Shown: positions 45,579 through 56,261, counted from the stretch's first letter. The stretch is DNA of 64,000 nt from Serratia ureilytica (GCF_013375155.1 NZ_JABXOF010000004.1:62001-126000), one strand, 5' to 3'. Notes: generated by a model not told the origin, from the sequence alone. Translations and numbers: made by a program.

Positions 45579-45878
45579 AGAAACTCGTTTTATACGTTAA
45601 AAGGGGCAGCAAGCTGTAACGCATAAAGGTTCCACTCGATAGCGATACGACTACTCAGACACCCGGGTACGGCCAGGGTTTAGTCGGAATTCCATAATTG
45701 ACTAAACATTTACATTCGAAGGGCGGTTTGCGCTGCTATCAGGCTTCGGAGGGATAGCTGTTGGCCAGCGGAGGCGGCTCTAGGAATGCTTATGCTAACA
45801 CAGGGTACGGGGTGTGGCGGAAGAGGGGCATGCGAATATTCTCATTCGCGTTGCCCCTGAGTTGAGGATTGGCGCGTT
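45579..45878. other. Intergenic region between lpxP and lpxO
   Basis: 300 bases with no gene. It holds a perfect inverted repeat GTTTAGTC / GACTAAAC (45678-45707, 14-base spacer) upstream of lpxP, and just past the lpxO stop a long interrupted hairpin (45824-45858) with arms AGGGGCA/TGCCCCT and inner GCGAAT/ATTCGC. The lpxP promoter must be here; if cold regulation is kept, the untranslated leader would be part of it. Confidence 0.6.
45824..45858 (-). terminator. Hairpin after lpxO
   Basis: Outer stem of seven and inner stem of six base pairs with small bulges; no T tract. It is likely the 3' end structure of the lpxO transcript. Confidence 0.5.
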
Positions 45879-46784
45879 TTACAGGCTGGGAATGATAATC
45901 GCGGCGAAGATCGCGGCGATCACCAGCCATTTCAGCAGGTAGTAACCGCGGCGGTTGCGCGCTTTCAGGCGTTGGCCGGCATCGCGCACCGCGTTGACGT
46001 ATTTGAAGATGCGGTTGATGCCGCCGGTGCGGTCCTGATCGTCGTTCGGCGAACTGGCCGCCGACATCAGCGTAGCGCCGACCCAGTGGTTGACTGCCTG
46101 CGCCCAGCGCCATTTCATCGGCCGCTCGACGTCGCAAAACAGAATGATGCGCGTCTGATCGGTGGCATTCTGCGCCCAGTGCACGTAGGTCTCATCGAAG
46201 ATCACCGCCTCGCCGTCGCGCCAGCTGTGCTGCTCGCCGTCTACTTCGATGAAGCAGCGATCGTCGTTGGGCGTCATCAGCCCCAGGTGATAGCGCACCG
46301 AGCCGGCGTAAGGATCGCGGTGTTTACCCAGGTGGCTGCCGGGCGGCAGCTCGGCGAACATCGCCGCCTTGACCGACGGGATGCGGTTGAGCAGCTCGAC
46401 GGTTTTTGGACACAGCGTCTGCGCCGAAGGGTGACTGTCGCTGTACCATTTCAGATAGAAACGTTTCCAGCCGCGTTTGAAGAAGGTGTTGAAACCGGCA
46501 TCGTTGTGCGACTGCGCCTTTTTGATGTGATCCTGCAGGCGCACCGCTTCTTCGCGGATCGTCTGCCAGTTGTCGGTCAGCGTCTGCAGCTCCGGGAAGC
46601 CTTTTTCGTCGAAATAGGGCTGTTTGGCGGGCAAACGGGAGAAACCGGTCATAAACATGTTGATCGGCCCCATAAACGTGGAGTGATCGAACAGCTGACG
46701 GGTAAGCTTTTGTTTCTCTTTGCCGCGGGAGTGTGCGTAGAGGAAGCTGATGATAAAAATGCCGATAATGATCGCGGCAACCAT
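45879..46784 (-). CDS. lpxO: Lipid A 2-hydroxylase LpxO (Fe(II)/2-oxoglutarate dioxygenase)
   Basis: A 301-residue protein that hydroxylates the secondary myristate of lipid A. It has hydrophobic anchors at both ends (AAIIIGIFIISFLY and LLKWLVIAAIFAAIIIP) and an aspartyl/asparaginyl hydroxylase core with the iron ligands in LGKHRDPYAGSVRYHLGL and IFDETYVHWAQN, and Arg for 2-oxoglutarate in QTRIILF. The ATG at 46784 lies eight bases after AGGGA; the ATG at 46793 abuts it and is rejected. Next to lpxP, forming a lipid A remodelling pair. Confidence 0.9.
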   Translation of the reverse strand: MVAAIIIGIFIISFLYAHSRGKEKQKLTRQLFDHSTFMGPINMFMTGFSRLPAKQPYFDEKGFPELQTLTDNWQTIREEAVRLQDHIKKAQSHNDAGFNTFFKRGWKRFYLKWYSDSHPSAQTLCPKTVELLNRIPSVKAAMFAELPPGSHLGKHRDPYAGSVRYHLGLMTPNDDRCFIEVDGEQHSWRDGEAVIFDETYVHWAQNATDQTRIILFCDVERPMKWRWAQAVNHWVGATLMSAASSPNDDQDRTGGINRIFKYVNAVRDAGQRLKARNRRGYYLLKWLVIAAIFAAIIIPSL

Positions 46785-47032
46785 AGAATCCATCCCTGTT
46801 AGTGCTTGTTAAAAATTCGTACAAATTATAGTTTTGTGACAGGAAAAATTTAACTTTTTCGTGCGCTTTCCCCGCTCATGCTGCTTAGTGGCATAAAAAA
46901 TCAATAAAACTGTTTGTAATAAAATTTTATATCGATTTTTTTGGTTTTAGTCCTATTCTTAAATCGTTCAAGGGGCGTTTCATGCCATCTTGTTTCATGA
47001 CGAATGGCACGTATCTGAGAAAAGAGGGACTT

Positions 47033-47374
47033 ATGAAGAAATCAATCATTGCCTTGTCTGCACTGCTGCTCGCTTCCCCGGTGTTCGCTGCTGAAACCGC
47101 GACCGACACCGCCGCTCACGCCAGCAACGAGGTTGTCGCTGAGGCGCATAAAGGGGCGGATACCGCCAAAGAAAAGCTGCACCAGTCTCAGGACAAGGGT
47201 GAAGAGCTGAAGCTGAAAGCCAAGCACGCCGCCGAAGGCAAGAGCGATAGCGTTGGCAGTAAAGTGAGCGAAGGCTCGCAAAAAGCCTGGCACTCCACCA
47301 AACAGGGTACGGAGAAGGCTTGGGACAAGACCAAGCAAGGGGCGGAAAGCCTCAAAAACAAAGCGACCGAGTAA
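47033..47374 (+). CDS. Small exported Lys/Ala-rich protein with helical repeats
   Basis: A 113-residue protein with signal peptide MKKSIIALSALLLASPVFAA. The mature part is highly charged and helical with 11-residue-like repeats (AHKGADTAKEKLHQSQDKGEELKLKAKHAAEGK, then STKQGTEKAWDKTKQGAESLKNKATE), like LEA or apolipoprotein-type amphipathic repeats. AAGAGGGAC precedes the ATG. It has its own terminator and no partner gene. A periplasmic stress-protection role is only a guess. Confidence 0.8.
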   Translation: MKKSIIALSALLLASPVFAAETATDTAAHASNEVVAEAHKGADTAKEKLHQSQDKGEELKLKAKHAAEGKSDSVGSKVSEGSQKAWHSTKQGTEKAWDKTKQGAESLKNKATE

Positions 47375-47396
47375 GGTCTCCGCTTTTTACCCCAAG

Positions 47397-47418
47397 GGCC
47401 GCGTTGCGGCCTTTTTTA
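47397..47418 (+). terminator. Intrinsic terminator after the Lys/Ala-rich gene
   Basis: Stem GGCCGC / GCGGCC with loop GTT followed by TTTTTTATT. Confidence 0.88.
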
Positions 47419-47503
47419 TTGCCTGCAAACCGAGCGTGCCCCAAAGAAAAAGGCGCTTATCAAATGAGATAAAGCGCCTTTTCAACACGTTAACTGACTA
47501 GTA

Positions 47504-47800
47504 TCAGTTCATGCCGTATTTTTTCAGCTTCTTACGCAGCGTGCCGCGGTTGATGCCCATCATCAGGGCTGCGCGGGTTTGGTTGCCACGGGTGTATTGC
47601 ATCACCATGTCCAACAGTGGCTGTTCAACTTCAGCCAGTACCAGCTCATACAGGTCATTTACGTCTTGACCGTTCAGTTGAGCAAAATAGTTCTTCAGTG
47701 CTTGTTTAACCGAGTCACGCAGAGGCTTTTGAGTCACCTGATCTTGTGAGTTAACGGTAGAAACGGTCAGTACGTCAGAATTTACGCGTTGTTCGAACAT
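47504..47800 (-). CDS. fis: DNA-binding protein Fis
   Basis: A 98-residue nucleoid protein that bends DNA and activates rRNA promoters in fast growth. The sequence [31 protein letters not shown]...[28 protein letters not shown] matches E. coli Fis almost throughout; the C-terminal HTH is at residues 74-98. Its start lies inside the end of dusB (19-base overlap), so it is the second gene of the dusB-fis operon. Confidence 0.98.
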
Positions 47801-48786
47801 AGTTCTGTCAGCTCTTTTTTTACGCTAAGATTTTCGAAATATGCCTCCAACGCCTCCAGCTGTTCGCTGGCATCCTCTATGGCGTTGAATGTGCGCCGAA
47901 ACTGGTCATTCGGAGCGTGTTCCTGGAGATACCAGGACACGTGCTTACGAGCAATCCGGAATCCCTTGCCTTGGCCATAGAAGCCGTGCAATTCCCGAAT
48001 GTGCCCAATCAACAAGCGCTTCACCTCGCCAAGCGGCATCGGCGGCAGCAACTCCCCAGTGTCCAGATAATGCTGGATTTCCCGGAAGATCCAGGGTCTC
48101 CCCTGAGCAGCGCGGCCTATCATCAGGGCATCGGCCCCGGTGTAGTCGAGCACTGCTCTGGCTTTATGCGGGTCAGTAATATCCCCATTCGCGATAATCG
48201 GAATGGAAACACTCTGCTTAACTGCCCGAATGCTGTCGTATTCCGCGTTGCCGTTAAACAGACAGGCGCGGGTTCGGCCGTGAATCGTCAGGGCCTGAAT
48301 ACCACAGTCTTCGGCCAGTTGGGCAATCTCTACACAGTTACGGTGCTCTGGCGCCCAGCCGGTGCGAATCTTCAGCGTTACCGGCACATCCACCGCGTCG
48401 ACCACCGCGTGGAGGATCCGTTTAACCAGATCCGGGTACTGCAACAAAGCGGACCCGGCAAGCTTCCGGTTCACTTTTTTGGCCGGGCATCCCATGTTGA
48501 TGTCGATGATCTGCGCGCCGCTGGCCACGTTGATACGCGCGGCGGCGGCCATATCATCAGGATCGCATCCGGCAATTTGCACGGAGCGGATCCCAGGTTC
48601 ATCGCTATGCACCATACGCAGACGCGACTTATCCGTCCGCCACACCTCCGGGTTGGAGGAGAGCATTTCGGATACAGCCATCCCAGCACCCATTGCATGA
48701 CAGAGGGTTCTGAACGGGCGATCTGTAATACCGGCCATCGGGGCCGCAATCAGGCAATTAGTAAGCTGGTGGTGTCCAATGCGCAT
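47782..48786 (-). CDS. dusB: tRNA-dihydrouridine synthase B
   Basis: A 334-residue FMN enzyme that forms dihydrouridine at position 17 of tRNA. Markers are [46 protein letters not shown] with the catalytic Cys, the FMN-binding TIM barrel ending [16 protein letters not shown] and [16 protein letters not shown], and the helical tail [11 protein letters not shown]. The start at 48786 gives the E. coli N terminus; the frame to 48870 has no support. Its C terminus runs 19 bases into fis. Confidence 0.95.
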
Positions 48787-48824
48787 AGACAAAGAGTGAC
48801 CATACTGTGTCCGCAAGGGCGCGT

Positions 48825-48853
48825 ATATTACGCATTTTTGCGTCGAGATGAAA
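48825..48853 (-). promoter_or_regulatory. dusB-fis operon promoter
   Basis: On the minus strand: -35 TTTCAT (48848-48853), 17-base spacer, -10 TAATAT (48825-48830), then a GC-rich discriminator ACGCGCCC. This form is typical of the growth-rate and ppGpp-controlled fis promoter. Confidence 0.7.
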
Positions 48854-49132
48854 GGCCAAACTTTAACCAATTGGCCCGATATTAGGACGAAAAATACGCT
48901 ACGCGGCGATTCATAAAAATATTATATATATTTTACAATAAGTTGACGAAAAGTGCTTATTTTGTGTGCGGCAAAATATTCGCCTTTGCGCAGGATATTA
49001 TCTGCATTCGCCCGCTATTTTTGCCGGGATAGCCTGCCTGGAAGGCGCATTCTCAGGGCGATCCGTCGTTGAGCGGCGAAAAATTGCATAAAATTTTGTG
49101 CCGCCCGAGGGCCGATCGCCGGACAAAAAAAA
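48854..49132. other. Gap upstream of the dusB-fis promoter
   Basis: No gene seen. The stretch 48900-48965 is very AT-rich (runs of ATATAT), as expected for Fis, IHF or H-NS sites upstream of the fis promoter. Individual sites could not be defined. Confidence 0.5.
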
Positions 49133-49155
49133 TCCACCGGCGCAGGGTCGGTGGA
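49124..49155 (-). terminator. Intrinsic terminator after prmA
   Basis: On the minus strand arms TCCACCG / CGGTGGA are followed by a run of T residues. It separates prmA from dusB-fis, which in some relatives form one transcript. Confidence 0.85.
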
Positions 49156-49180
49156 CGAGAGGGGCACTATACCGTGACGC

Positions 49181-50062
49181 TTACTTGCGGCGGCCGGTAA
49201 TGCGGCACCACTCTTCGCGCTCGGCGACCGGGTCGAGCGTGAACTTCTCTGCGTAGGCTTCCGCTACGCTGCTCGCCTGGCTGGCCAGCACGCCGGACAG
49301 CCCCAGATGGCCACCGGCCTTCGGCAGACAGCCGATCAGCGGCGCCAGCTCGCGCAGCGGGCCGGCGAGGATGTTGGCGACCACCACGTCCGCCAGCAGG
49401 TCGGCAGGCTGGTCTTTCGGCAGATACAGCTCCAGACGCTCTGAAACGCCGTTACGCTGCGCGTTGTCGCGGCTGGCCTGAATGGCCTGGGGATCGATGT
49501 CGATGCCGATAGCGCGCGCCGCACCCAGCTTCAGCGCGGCGATCGCCAGGATGCCGGAGCCGCAACCGAAGTCGATAACGGTTTTGCCGGCCAGATCGAG
49601 GCCGTCCAGCCACTGCAGGCACAGCGCGGTGGTCGGGTGGGTGCCGGTGCCGAACGCCAGGCCCGGATCGAGCATCACGTTGACCGCGTCGGGATCGGGC
49701 ACGTCACGCCAGCTCGGGCAGATCCACAAGCGCTCGCCGAAGCGCATCGGGTGGAAGTTGTCCATCCACTCGCGCTCCCAGTCCTTGTCTTCCAGCTGTT
49801 CTATCTTGTGGCGGAAACCGGCGCCCAGCAGCGGGTGCTGTTCCAGCATCGCCACCACCTCGGCCATATCGGTTTCGGCGTCGTACAGGCCGATCACATC
49901 GGTATCGCCCCACAGCAGGGTTTCACCCGGCAAGGGTTCGAACACCGGATTGTCGTGGGTGTCCTGGAAGGTCACCGACACGGCGCCGCTTTCCACCAGC
50001 GCGTCGCTCAGGTCTTCCGCCTGGCTGCCGGTGGTGTTCAGTTTGAGTTGGATCCAAGGCAT
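49181..50062 (-). CDS. prmA: Ribosomal protein L11 methyltransferase
   Basis: A 293-residue SAM-dependent enzyme that trimethylates three amino groups of L11. The N-terminal L11-binding domain ([32 protein letters not shown]) and the Rossmann domain ([32 protein letters not shown]) are both complete. The start at 50062 matches E. coli; AAGAGAA lies before it. It follows panF by 11 bases. Confidence 0.96.
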   Translation of the reverse strand: MPWIQLKLNTTGSQAEDLSDALVESGAVSVTFQDTHDNPVFEPLPGETLLWGDTDVIGLYDAETDMAEVVAMLEQHPLLGAGFRHKIEQLEDKDWEREWMDNFHPMRFGERLWICPSWRDVPDPDAVNVMLDPGLAFGTGTHPTTALCLQWLDGLDLAGKTVIDFGCGSGILAIAALKLGAARAIGIDIDPQAIQASRDNAQRNGVSERLELYLPKDQPADLLADVVVANILAGPLRELAPLIGCLPKAGGHLGLSGVLASQASSVAEAYAEKFTLDPVAEREEWCRITGRRK

Positions 50063-50073
50063 AGCAATTCTCT

Positions 50074-51519
50074 TCAAGAGGGTAATGATGACGCCGCCCG
50101 GCGCTTTTCGCCGACGACGTTACCGAGATAAAACGCCAACAGGCTGAGCAACAGCGAAGGCACGATAGGGTGCAGCCCCGCCGGTTGCAAGTTGAAGCTG
50201 GCCAATAGCGTATAGCATACCGCACCCGACACCATTGAGCTAAGCGCTCCCTGTGCATTGGCGCGTTCCCAATACAGGCCCAGCACCAGCGGCCACAGGA
50301 AGACCGCCTCCAGCCCGCCGAAAGCCAGCAGGTTGAGCCAGATGATCATCTCAGGCGGCCGCCAGGCCGCCAGCAGCACCAGCAGGCCGAGGATCAGCGT
50401 GGTCAGGCTGGAGAAGCGCTTGATCAATCGCTCGTTGTGGATCTGCTGCGGCCGCACGCCCAGGTAGAGATCCTTGATGATGGTGGCGGAGGATTGCAGC
50501 AGTTGGGCGTTGATGGTCGACATGATCGCCGCCATCGGCGCCGCCAAAAAGATCCCGGCGGCGTACGGCGGCAGCACGGTGATCATCAGCGTTGGGATCA
50601 CCTGATCGGGGATCTTGAGATCGGGCAATACCGCGCGGCCGAGCGCGCCGGCCAGGTGCATGCCGAACATCAGCACCGCCACCACTACGGTGCCGAGCAG
50701 AATGCCGCGATGCACCGCCTTGCTGTCCTTGTAGGAGATGCAGCGCACGGCGGTGTGGGGCAGGCCGATCACCCCAAAGCACACCAGGATCCAGAATGAC
50801 GCCATAAACGGCAGGCTGAGGATCTGATCGCCGCCCTGCGGCGACACCAGCGCCGGATCGATCTGCTGCAGTTTGCTTACTGCGCTGTCCAGTCCGCCGG
50901 CGGCATGGATCACCGCCACCAGCAACAGCACGGTGCCAAGCAGCATCACCAGCCCCTGCATGGCGTCGTTCAGCACGCTGGCGCGGAAGCCGCCGAAGGC
51001 GGTGTACAGCGCGATGCTGATGCCGAAGATCAGCAGGCCGGTGTCATAAGGAATGCCGGCAGCGGTCTCCAACAGGCGGGCGCCGCCGATGAACTGCACC
51101 GTCATGGCGCCGAGGAACGCCACCAGCAGGCTGAGGCTGGCCAGCCACACCAACAGGCGGCTTTGGTAGCGGCCATACAGCATGTCATTGAGGGTAATGG
51201 CGTTGTAGCGCCGCGCCAGGATAGCGAATTTCTTGCCCAGCACGCCGAGCGACAGCCACACCGCCGGCAGTTGGATCATCGCCAGCAGTACCCAGCCCAG
51301 GCCGTATTTGTAGGCGGCGCCGGGCCCGCCGATAAACGAACTGGCGCTGATGTAGGTGGCGGTCAGGGTCATCGCCAGCACAAAGCCGCCCATCGAGCGG
51401 TTGCCGAGGAAGTATTCGCTGAGGAAATTTCCGTTCTGACGGCGGCGATAGGCATACACCGACAGGCCGAACACTAGCAACAGGTAGGCGACCAGCGGCA
51501 GGATCACTTCAGTTTGCAT
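50074..51519 (-). CDS. panF: Sodium/pantothenate symporter
   Basis: A 481-residue SSS-family transporter with about 13 membrane segments; it imports pantothenate for coenzyme A synthesis. Family signatures are [46 protein letters not shown] and [17 protein letters not shown]. It overlaps yhdT by 11 bases and precedes prmA, as in E. coli. Confidence 0.95.
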   Translation of the reverse strand: MQTEVILPLVAYLLLVFGLSVYAYRRRQNGNFLSEYFLGNRSMGGFVLAMTLTATYISASSFIGGPGAAYKYGLGWVLLAMIQLPAVWLSLGVLGKKFAILARRYNAITLNDMLYGRYQSRLLVWLASLSLLVAFLGAMTVQFIGGARLLETAAGIPYDTGLLIFGISIALYTAFGGFRASVLNDAMQGLVMLLGTVLLLVAVIHAAGGLDSAVSKLQQIDPALVSPQGGDQILSLPFMASFWILVCFGVIGLPHTAVRCISYKDSKAVHRGILLGTVVVAVLMFGMHLAGALGRAVLPDLKIPDQVIPTLMITVLPPYAAGIFLAAPMAAIMSTINAQLLQSSATIIKDLYLGVRPQQIHNERLIKRFSSLTTLILGLLVLLAAWRPPEMIIWLNLLAFGGLEAVFLWPLVLGLYWERANAQGALSSMVSGAVCYTLLASFNLQPAGLHPIVPSLLLSLLAFYLGNVVGEKRRAASSLPS

Positions 51520-51751
51520 CGCTGTCCTCCAGCGAAATGTCGCGGAACACCGTGCGCACCATCAGCCAGCACAGGCCGATGAACAGCAGCGGCACCAGCA
51601 GGCAGGCCATTTCGAACCAGTGCGGCAGACCGGTGACGCCGATGGCGCTGTCCGGCAGGTAGGCCGCCAGCCCCCAGGCCAGCAGGTAGAGCAGCGTCAG
51701 CCCCAGCGCCCAGCGCGCTTCGCGGTGCGCCTGAATAAAGCGTTTGTCCAT
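51509..51751 (-). CDS. yhdT: YhdT family small membrane protein
   Basis: An 80-residue protein with two membrane segments (ALGLTLLYLLAWGLAAYLP and MACLLVPLLFIGLCWLMV). It always sits before panF in enterobacteria and may help the symporter, but no function is established. The start at 51751 follows GGGAG; the longer frame to 51826 is not supported. Confidence 0.9.
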   Translation of the reverse strand: MDKRFIQAHREARWALGLTLLYLLAWGLAAYLPDSAIGVTGLPHWFEMACLLVPLLFIGLCWLMVRTVFRDISLEDSDAN

Positions 51752-51858
51752 CCGTGTCTCCCATAGGTTTACGGTGATGGATTCATCAAAGGTAGGGAAT
51801 TTTACGGCATGACGGCGTTTTGCCAAGCCGTTACTGGCGTCAGCGCCAAAGAAAAAGG

Positions 51859-51883
51859 CCGGTGATTAACCGGCCTTTCGTCA
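51859..51883 (-). terminator. Terminator after accC
   Basis: Stem AAAGGCCGGT / ACCGGCCTTT with a GATTA loop, flanked on the minus strand by TTTTTCTTTGG. Confidence 0.85.
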
Positions 51884-51902
51884 GACGATGCTGCGTGCCT
51901 GC

Positions 51903-53252
51903 TTAGGTTTCCTGCAGACCCAGCTTCTTCTCCAGATAGTGGATGTTGGTGCCACCGTGCTGGAAGTTTTCGTCGTTCATGATCTTCTGCTGCAGCTCAA
52001 CGTTGGTTTTGATGCCGTCGATGATCAGTTCAGCCAGGGCGTTTTTCATGCGGGCAATCGCCACGTCACGGTTTTCGCCGTAGGTGATCAGTTTGCCGAT
52101 CATGGAGTCATAGTACGGCGGTACGGTATAACCGGCGTAGATATGAGATTCCCAACGCACGCCGAAACCGCCTGGCGCGTGGAAGCGGGTGATCTTGCCC
52201 GGGCTCGGCAGGAAGGTGTTCGGATCTTCGGCGTTGATACGGCATTCTACCGCATGGCCGTGGATCTTCACTTCTTCCTGTTTGATCGACAGCGGCTGAC
52301 CGGCAGCGATGCGCAGCTGCTCTTTGATCAGATCCACGCCGGTGATCATTTCGGTAACCGGGTGCTCTACCTGAATACGGGTGTTCATTTCGATGAAATA
52401 GAACTCGCCGTTTTCATACAGGAACTCGAAGGTGCCCGCACCGCGATAGCCGATTTCCACACAGGCTTTCGAGCAGCGCTCGCCGATATAGCGGCGCATT
52501 TCGCTGGTGATGCCGGGCGCCGGCGCTTCTTCGACCACTTTCTGGTGGCGACGCTGCATGGAGCAGTCGCGCTCGGCCAGATAGATGGCGTTGCCCTGGC
52601 CGTCGGCCAATACCTGAATCTCGATGTGACGCGGATTCTCCAGGTATTTTTCCATGTACACCATGTCGTTGTTGAAAGCCGCTTTGGCTTCCGCTTTCGT
52701 CATGTTGATGGACTGCTCCAGGTCTTTGTCGCTGCGCACGACGCGCATGCCGCGGCCGCCGCCGCCGCCGGAGGCCTTGATGATCACCGGATAACCGATG
52801 CGCTTGGCGAAGGCACGGTTTTTATCCATGTCATCGGTCAGCGGGCCGTCGGAGCCCGGTACGCAGGGCACGCCGGCTTTTTTCATGGCGTTGATCGCGG
52901 AAACCTTGTCGCCCATCAGGCGGATGGTTTCGGCTTTCGGGCCGATAAAGATGAAACCGGAGCGTTCAACCTGCTCGGCGAAGTCGGCGTTCTCGGACAG
53001 GAAGCCGTAGCCCGGGTGGATCGCCACTGCGCCGGTGATTTCCGCCGCCGAGATGATGGCCGGGATGTTCAGATAGCTTTTTACCGATGGCGCAGGACCG
53101 ATGCAGACGGTCTCGTCGGCCAGCAGAACGTGTTTCAGATCGCGGTCGGCCGCGGAGTGAACCGCAACGGTCTTGATGCCCAGTTCTTTACAGGCACGCA
53201 GGATGCGAAGCGCGATCTCGCCGCGGTTGGCGATAACAATTTTATCAAGCAT
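51903..53252 (-). CDS. accC: Biotin carboxylase, acetyl-CoA carboxylase subunit
   Basis: A 449-residue ATP-grasp enzyme that carboxylates the biotin of AccB with bicarbonate, first step of fatty acid synthesis. Seen are [21 protein letters not shown], the glycine-rich loop [37 protein letters not shown] and the C-terminal [13 protein letters not shown]. It lies 12 bases after accB in the accBC operon. The usual hairpin (GGCCGGTT/AACCGGCC near 51860-51877) follows. Confidence 0.97.
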   Translation of the reverse strand: MLDKIVIANRGEIALRILRACKELGIKTVAVHSAADRDLKHVLLADETVCIGPAPSVKSYLNIPAIISAAEITGAVAIHPGYGFLSENADFAEQVERSGFIFIGPKAETIRLMGDKVSAINAMKKAGVPCVPGSDGPLTDDMDKNRAFAKRIGYPVIIKASGGGGGRGMRVVRSDKDLEQSINMTKAEAKAAFNNDMVYMEKYLENPRHIEIQVLADGQGNAIYLAERDCSMQRRHQKVVEEAPAPGITSEMRRYIGERCSKACVEIGYRGAGTFEFLYENGEFYFIEMNTRIQVEHPVTEMITGVDLIKEQLRIAAGQPLSIKQEEVKIHGHAVECRINAEDPNTFLPSPGKITRFHAPGGFGVRWESHIYAGYTVPPYYDSMIGKLITYGENRDVAIARMKNALAELIIDGIKTNVELQQKIMNDENFQHGGTNIHYLEKKLGLQET

Positions 53253-53264
53253 GGGGGCGCCTCG

Positions 53265-53732
53265 TTATTCGATGACGACCAGCGGCTCGTCATATTCGAC
53301 CGGCTGGCCGTTTTCCACCAGGATGGCTTTCACGACGCCGGACTTGTCCGCTTCGATCTGGTTCATCATTTTCATGGCTTCAACGATGCACAGGGTATCG
53401 CCGGCGTTCACTTTCTGGCCCACTTCCACGAAGGCTTTCGCGTCCGGGCTTGGGGTGCGGTAGAAGGTGCCTACCATTGGGGAACGAACGACGTGGCCAC
53501 TCACGGCCGCCGGTGCTGCAGGGGTTTCTGCCGCAGGCGCGGTGGCAACGGCGTTAGCCAGGGCTGGCTGCTGCTGTGCCGGCATCGCGTAGGCCTGCTG
53601 CATGACGGGATAAGCCTGCGCCGGTGCGGCACGGCTGATGCGAACCGATTCTTCGCCTTCAGAGATTTCCAGTTCAGAAATGCCTGATTCTTCAACCAGT
53701 TCGATCAGTTTCTTGATTTTACGAATATCCAT
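53265..53732 (-). CDS. accB: Biotin carboxyl carrier protein
   Basis: A 155-residue protein: N-terminal segment [34 protein letters not shown], an Ala/Pro/Gln linker, and the biotinyl domain with [12 protein letters not shown] holding the biotinylated Lys. It carries carboxybiotin between AccC and AccAD and in E. coli represses its own operon. Starts 33 bases after aroQ. Confidence 0.97.
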   Translation of the reverse strand: MDIRKIKKLIELVEESGISELEISEGEESVRISRAAPAQAYPVMQQAYAMPAQQQPALANAVATAPAAETPAAPAAVSGHVVRSPMVGTFYRTPSPDAKAFVEVGQKVNAGDTLCIVEAMKMMNQIEADKSGVVKAILVENGQPVEYDEPLVVIE

Positions 53733-53764
53733 GAGTGTGATTCCGTACTCTTTTTGTGGAGCAA

Positions 53765-54217
53765 TTAGTGGGTTATCGACAGACGGTTAACCGCTGCCTG
53801 TAAAGCGAAAGCGTAGCCATCCGCGCCGAGGCCGCAAATCACGCCTACCGCTACGTCTGAGAGATAAGAGTGATGGCGGAAAGGTTCGCGGGCGTGCACG
53901 TTGGACAGGTGGATCTCGATGAACGGGATCTGCACCGCCAGCAACGCATCGCGCAGCGCCACGCTGGTATGCGTGAACGCCGCCGGATTTATCAGAATGA
54001 AATCGGTATTGCCGCGCGCCTGATGGATGCGATCGATCAGCTGATGCTCGGCGTTGGACTGCAGATGGCTCAGGGTAATATCCAATGCGGATGCCTGGTT
54101 TTCCAATCCGTTAACAATCTCTGTCAGCGTCGTGCTGCCGTACTTCTCCGGCTCACGCGTCCCCAGCAGATTGAGATTGGGGCCGTTCAGAAGCAAAATG
54201 TGAAACTTATCCGCCAT
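53765..54217 (-). CDS. aroQ: Type II 3-dehydroquinate dehydratase
   Basis: A 150-residue dodecameric enzyme of the shikimate pathway. [20 protein letters not shown] contains the flexible lid with Arg and catalytic Tyr, [16 protein letters not shown] is the active-site loop and [17 protein letters not shown] holds the catalytic His. Upstream of accB, probably sharing its promoter. E. coli itself uses the unrelated AroD. Confidence 0.96.
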   Translation of the reverse strand: MADKFHILLLNGPNLNLLGTREPEKYGSTTLTEIVNGLENQASALDITLSHLQSNAEHQLIDRIHQARGNTDFILINPAAFTHTSVALRDALLAVQIPFIEIHLSNVHAREPFRHHSYLSDVAVGVICGLGADGYAFALQAAVNRLSITH

Positions 54218-54504
54218 TGTGCTGGTATCTCCGGCAATAAAACCATCATCGTAGAAAATAACCCGATGTTACCGATTTGTCACCTGTTAAGGGGCAAATT
54301 CACCCTGAGAACAGAAACAAGGTCGGGCATTATAACGATATCGTAGCAATTCGCAGCTAAATACTGGTCTTATCAGCGAAGATATTCAACCCCAAATCGA
54401 CGAACTCGGGGAGCCGTGACAGGAATATGAGCGCTGGAACACAAAAAAAGTTCCCGCCGGCGGCGCGCGTTTTTCAGCGGCAATCCCACGCGCCGCCGCG
54501 CGAT

Positions 54505-55104
54505 TCAGCGCCACCAGGCGCGGAATTTCTTGTAACGCAGGCCTAACAGCGCCACCGCCAACAGCGCGTAAATGAACGGCTGGGGTGAAAACGTTTTGAC
54601 CGACCACAGATAGTGGATGGGCGCGAGGATCGCCGCCAGATAGACGAAGTTGTGCAACGTTTGCCATTTGGCGCCCAGTTTGCGCATCGCCCACAGCGTC
54701 GAGGTGGCCGCCAGCGCCAGCAGGATCAACCAGGTGAGGATGCCGAGCGTCAGATACGGGCGGTTCACCAGCTCGCTGCCCAGCAGGCCGAGATTGCTCA
54801 GCCCCAGTTCCAGCGTAGAGTAGCTTATCAGGTGCAACGTGCCCCAGGCAAAGCACCACAGCCCGACCAGGCGGCGGCAGCGGATCAGCAGCGGTTGCCG
54901 GGCGTAGCGCGCCAGCGGGGCGATAGCCAGCGTGGCCAGCAGCAGTTTCAGCGTCATCCTGCCGGTAAAATGCTGAATGTCCTTGGACGGATCGGCGCTG
55001 AACCAGCCCTGATCCACCGCCAACACCAGCCAGAGAAAGGGCAAAAACGCCGCCAGATGCAGGGCGGCTTTCAGCCATTTGATATGAACAGGCGTCAGGC
55101 GCAC
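54505..55104 (-). CDS. msrQ: Heme b membrane subunit MsrQ of periplasmic methionine sulfoxide reductase
   Basis: A 199-residue membrane protein with six segments, formerly YedZ. It passes electrons from the quinone pool to MsrP. Histidines for heme are visible in [27 protein letters not shown] and [20 protein letters not shown]. It starts directly after the msrP stop and forms an operon with it. The 287 bases downstream to aroQ hold no gene. Confidence 0.93.
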   Translation of the reverse strand: MRLTPVHIKWLKAALHLAAFLPFLWLVLAVDQGWFSADPSKDIQHFTGRMTLKLLLATLAIAPLARYARQPLLIRCRRLVGLWCFAWGTLHLISYSTLELGLSNLGLLGSELVNRPYLTLGILTWLILLALAATSTLWAMRKLGAKWQTLHNFVYLAAILAPIHYLWSVKTFSPQPFIYALLAVALLGLRYKKFRAWWR

Positions 55105-56106
55105 TTAGAAATTCTCCCGCAGGTCCATGCCGCGATACAGCGACGCCACCTGATCGGCATAGCCGTTAAACAGCAGGGTCGGTTGGCGTTTGACGTCGAG
55201 TATGCCGCCGGCGCCGATAAAACGCTCGGTGGCCTGCGACCAGCGCGGATGATCGACGTGCGGATTCACGTTGGCGTAAAAACCGTACTCGTTCGGCGCA
55301 GATTGGTTCCAGGTGGTCGGCGGCTGATCGCGCACCAAACGGATATGCACGATCGACTTGATGCCTTTGAAGCCGTATTTCCACGGCGTAATCAACCGCA
55401 GCGGCGCGCCGTTTTGCGGCGGCAGGGTTTTGCCGTACACGCCGACGGTCAGCAGCGCCAGCGGATGCATCGCCTCGTCCAGCCGCAGCCCTTCGACGTA
55501 GGGATATTTCAGGCCGCCGCCGATAAAGCGATCTTTCTGGCCGGGCATCTGTTCCGGATCGTACAGCGTCTGGAAGGCCACGTAGCGCGCGCTGCCGTTC
55601 GGCTCGGCCAGCTTGAGAAGCTTGCCCAGTTCGAAACCGATCCATGGCACCACCATCGACCAGGCCTCGACGCAGCGCATGCGATAAATGCGCTGCTCCA
55701 GCGGGAAACGCTTCATCAGATCGTCGATATCCAGCGTTATCGGCTTCGCCACTTCGCCGTCGATGCGCACTTTCCAGCCTTCGGTCTTCAGCCCGCCGGC
55801 GTTGGCGGCCGGATCGGCCTTGTCGAGGCCGAACTCATAGAAGTTGTTGTAGCCGGTGACCTTGTCTTCCGGCGTCATCGCCAGCTGCGCCTGCCAGGCG
55901 GCCGGTTTGCTGAATTCCAGCGCTTTGCCCGGCGGCGCCTTGGGACGATCGTTGCCTTTGAACCACGACAGCAGGTCCGCCTGTGCGCCGGTAGGCAGCG
56001 CCAGCGTGGCGGCGGTGATGCCGAGCGCCTGCAGCACTTTGCGCCGCTGGTGGAATACGCTCTCCGGCGTGACGTCGGCCTCGGTCAATTTGGGGTGTTT
56101 GTTCAT
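55105..56106 (-). CDS. msrP: Periplasmic protein-methionine-sulfoxide reductase MsrP
   Basis: A 333-residue molybdopterin enzyme that repairs oxidised methionine in periplasmic proteins. The Tat signal is [24 protein letters not shown] and the molybdenum ligand is Cys145 in [39 protein letters not shown] is the conserved substrate-face segment. Start at 56106 follows GGAGAAC; the frame to 56172 is not supported. It is cotranscribed with msrQ. Confidence 0.95.
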   Translation of the reverse strand: MNKHPKLTEADVTPESVFHQRRKVLQALGITAATLALPTGAQADLLSWFKGNDRPKAPPGKALEFSKPAAWQAQLAMTPEDKVTGYNNFYEFGLDKADPAANAGGLKTEGWKVRIDGEVAKPITLDIDDLMKRFPLEQRIYRMRCVEAWSMVVPWIGFELGKLLKLAEPNGSARYVAFQTLYDPEQMPGQKDRFIGGGLKYPYVEGLRLDEAMHPLALLTVGVYGKTLPPQNGAPLRLITPWKYGFKGIKSIVHIRLVRDQPPTTWNQSAPNEYGFYANVNPHVDHPRWSQATERFIGAGGILDVKRQPTLLFNGYADQVASLYRGMDLRENF

Positions 56107-56261
56107 GCTATGTTCTCCGCGACTGATGCCCGCCGCCCGCGAGCGGTTAACGGGGCTCCATGAAATAAGCATGGCGCTAAAGCCGGCCGGAAGCGAGGGG
56201 TCGCGGGAAAATATGAAATTTCGCAGACGCCGGTGAGCCCCCCGTCGCCGGGGGGAGTCCG

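Noticed and set aside
46785..46793. ATG at 46793 as the start of lpxO.
   Set aside because: It touches the AGGGA ribosome sequence, while the ATG at 46784 is correctly spaced and matches the usual N terminus.
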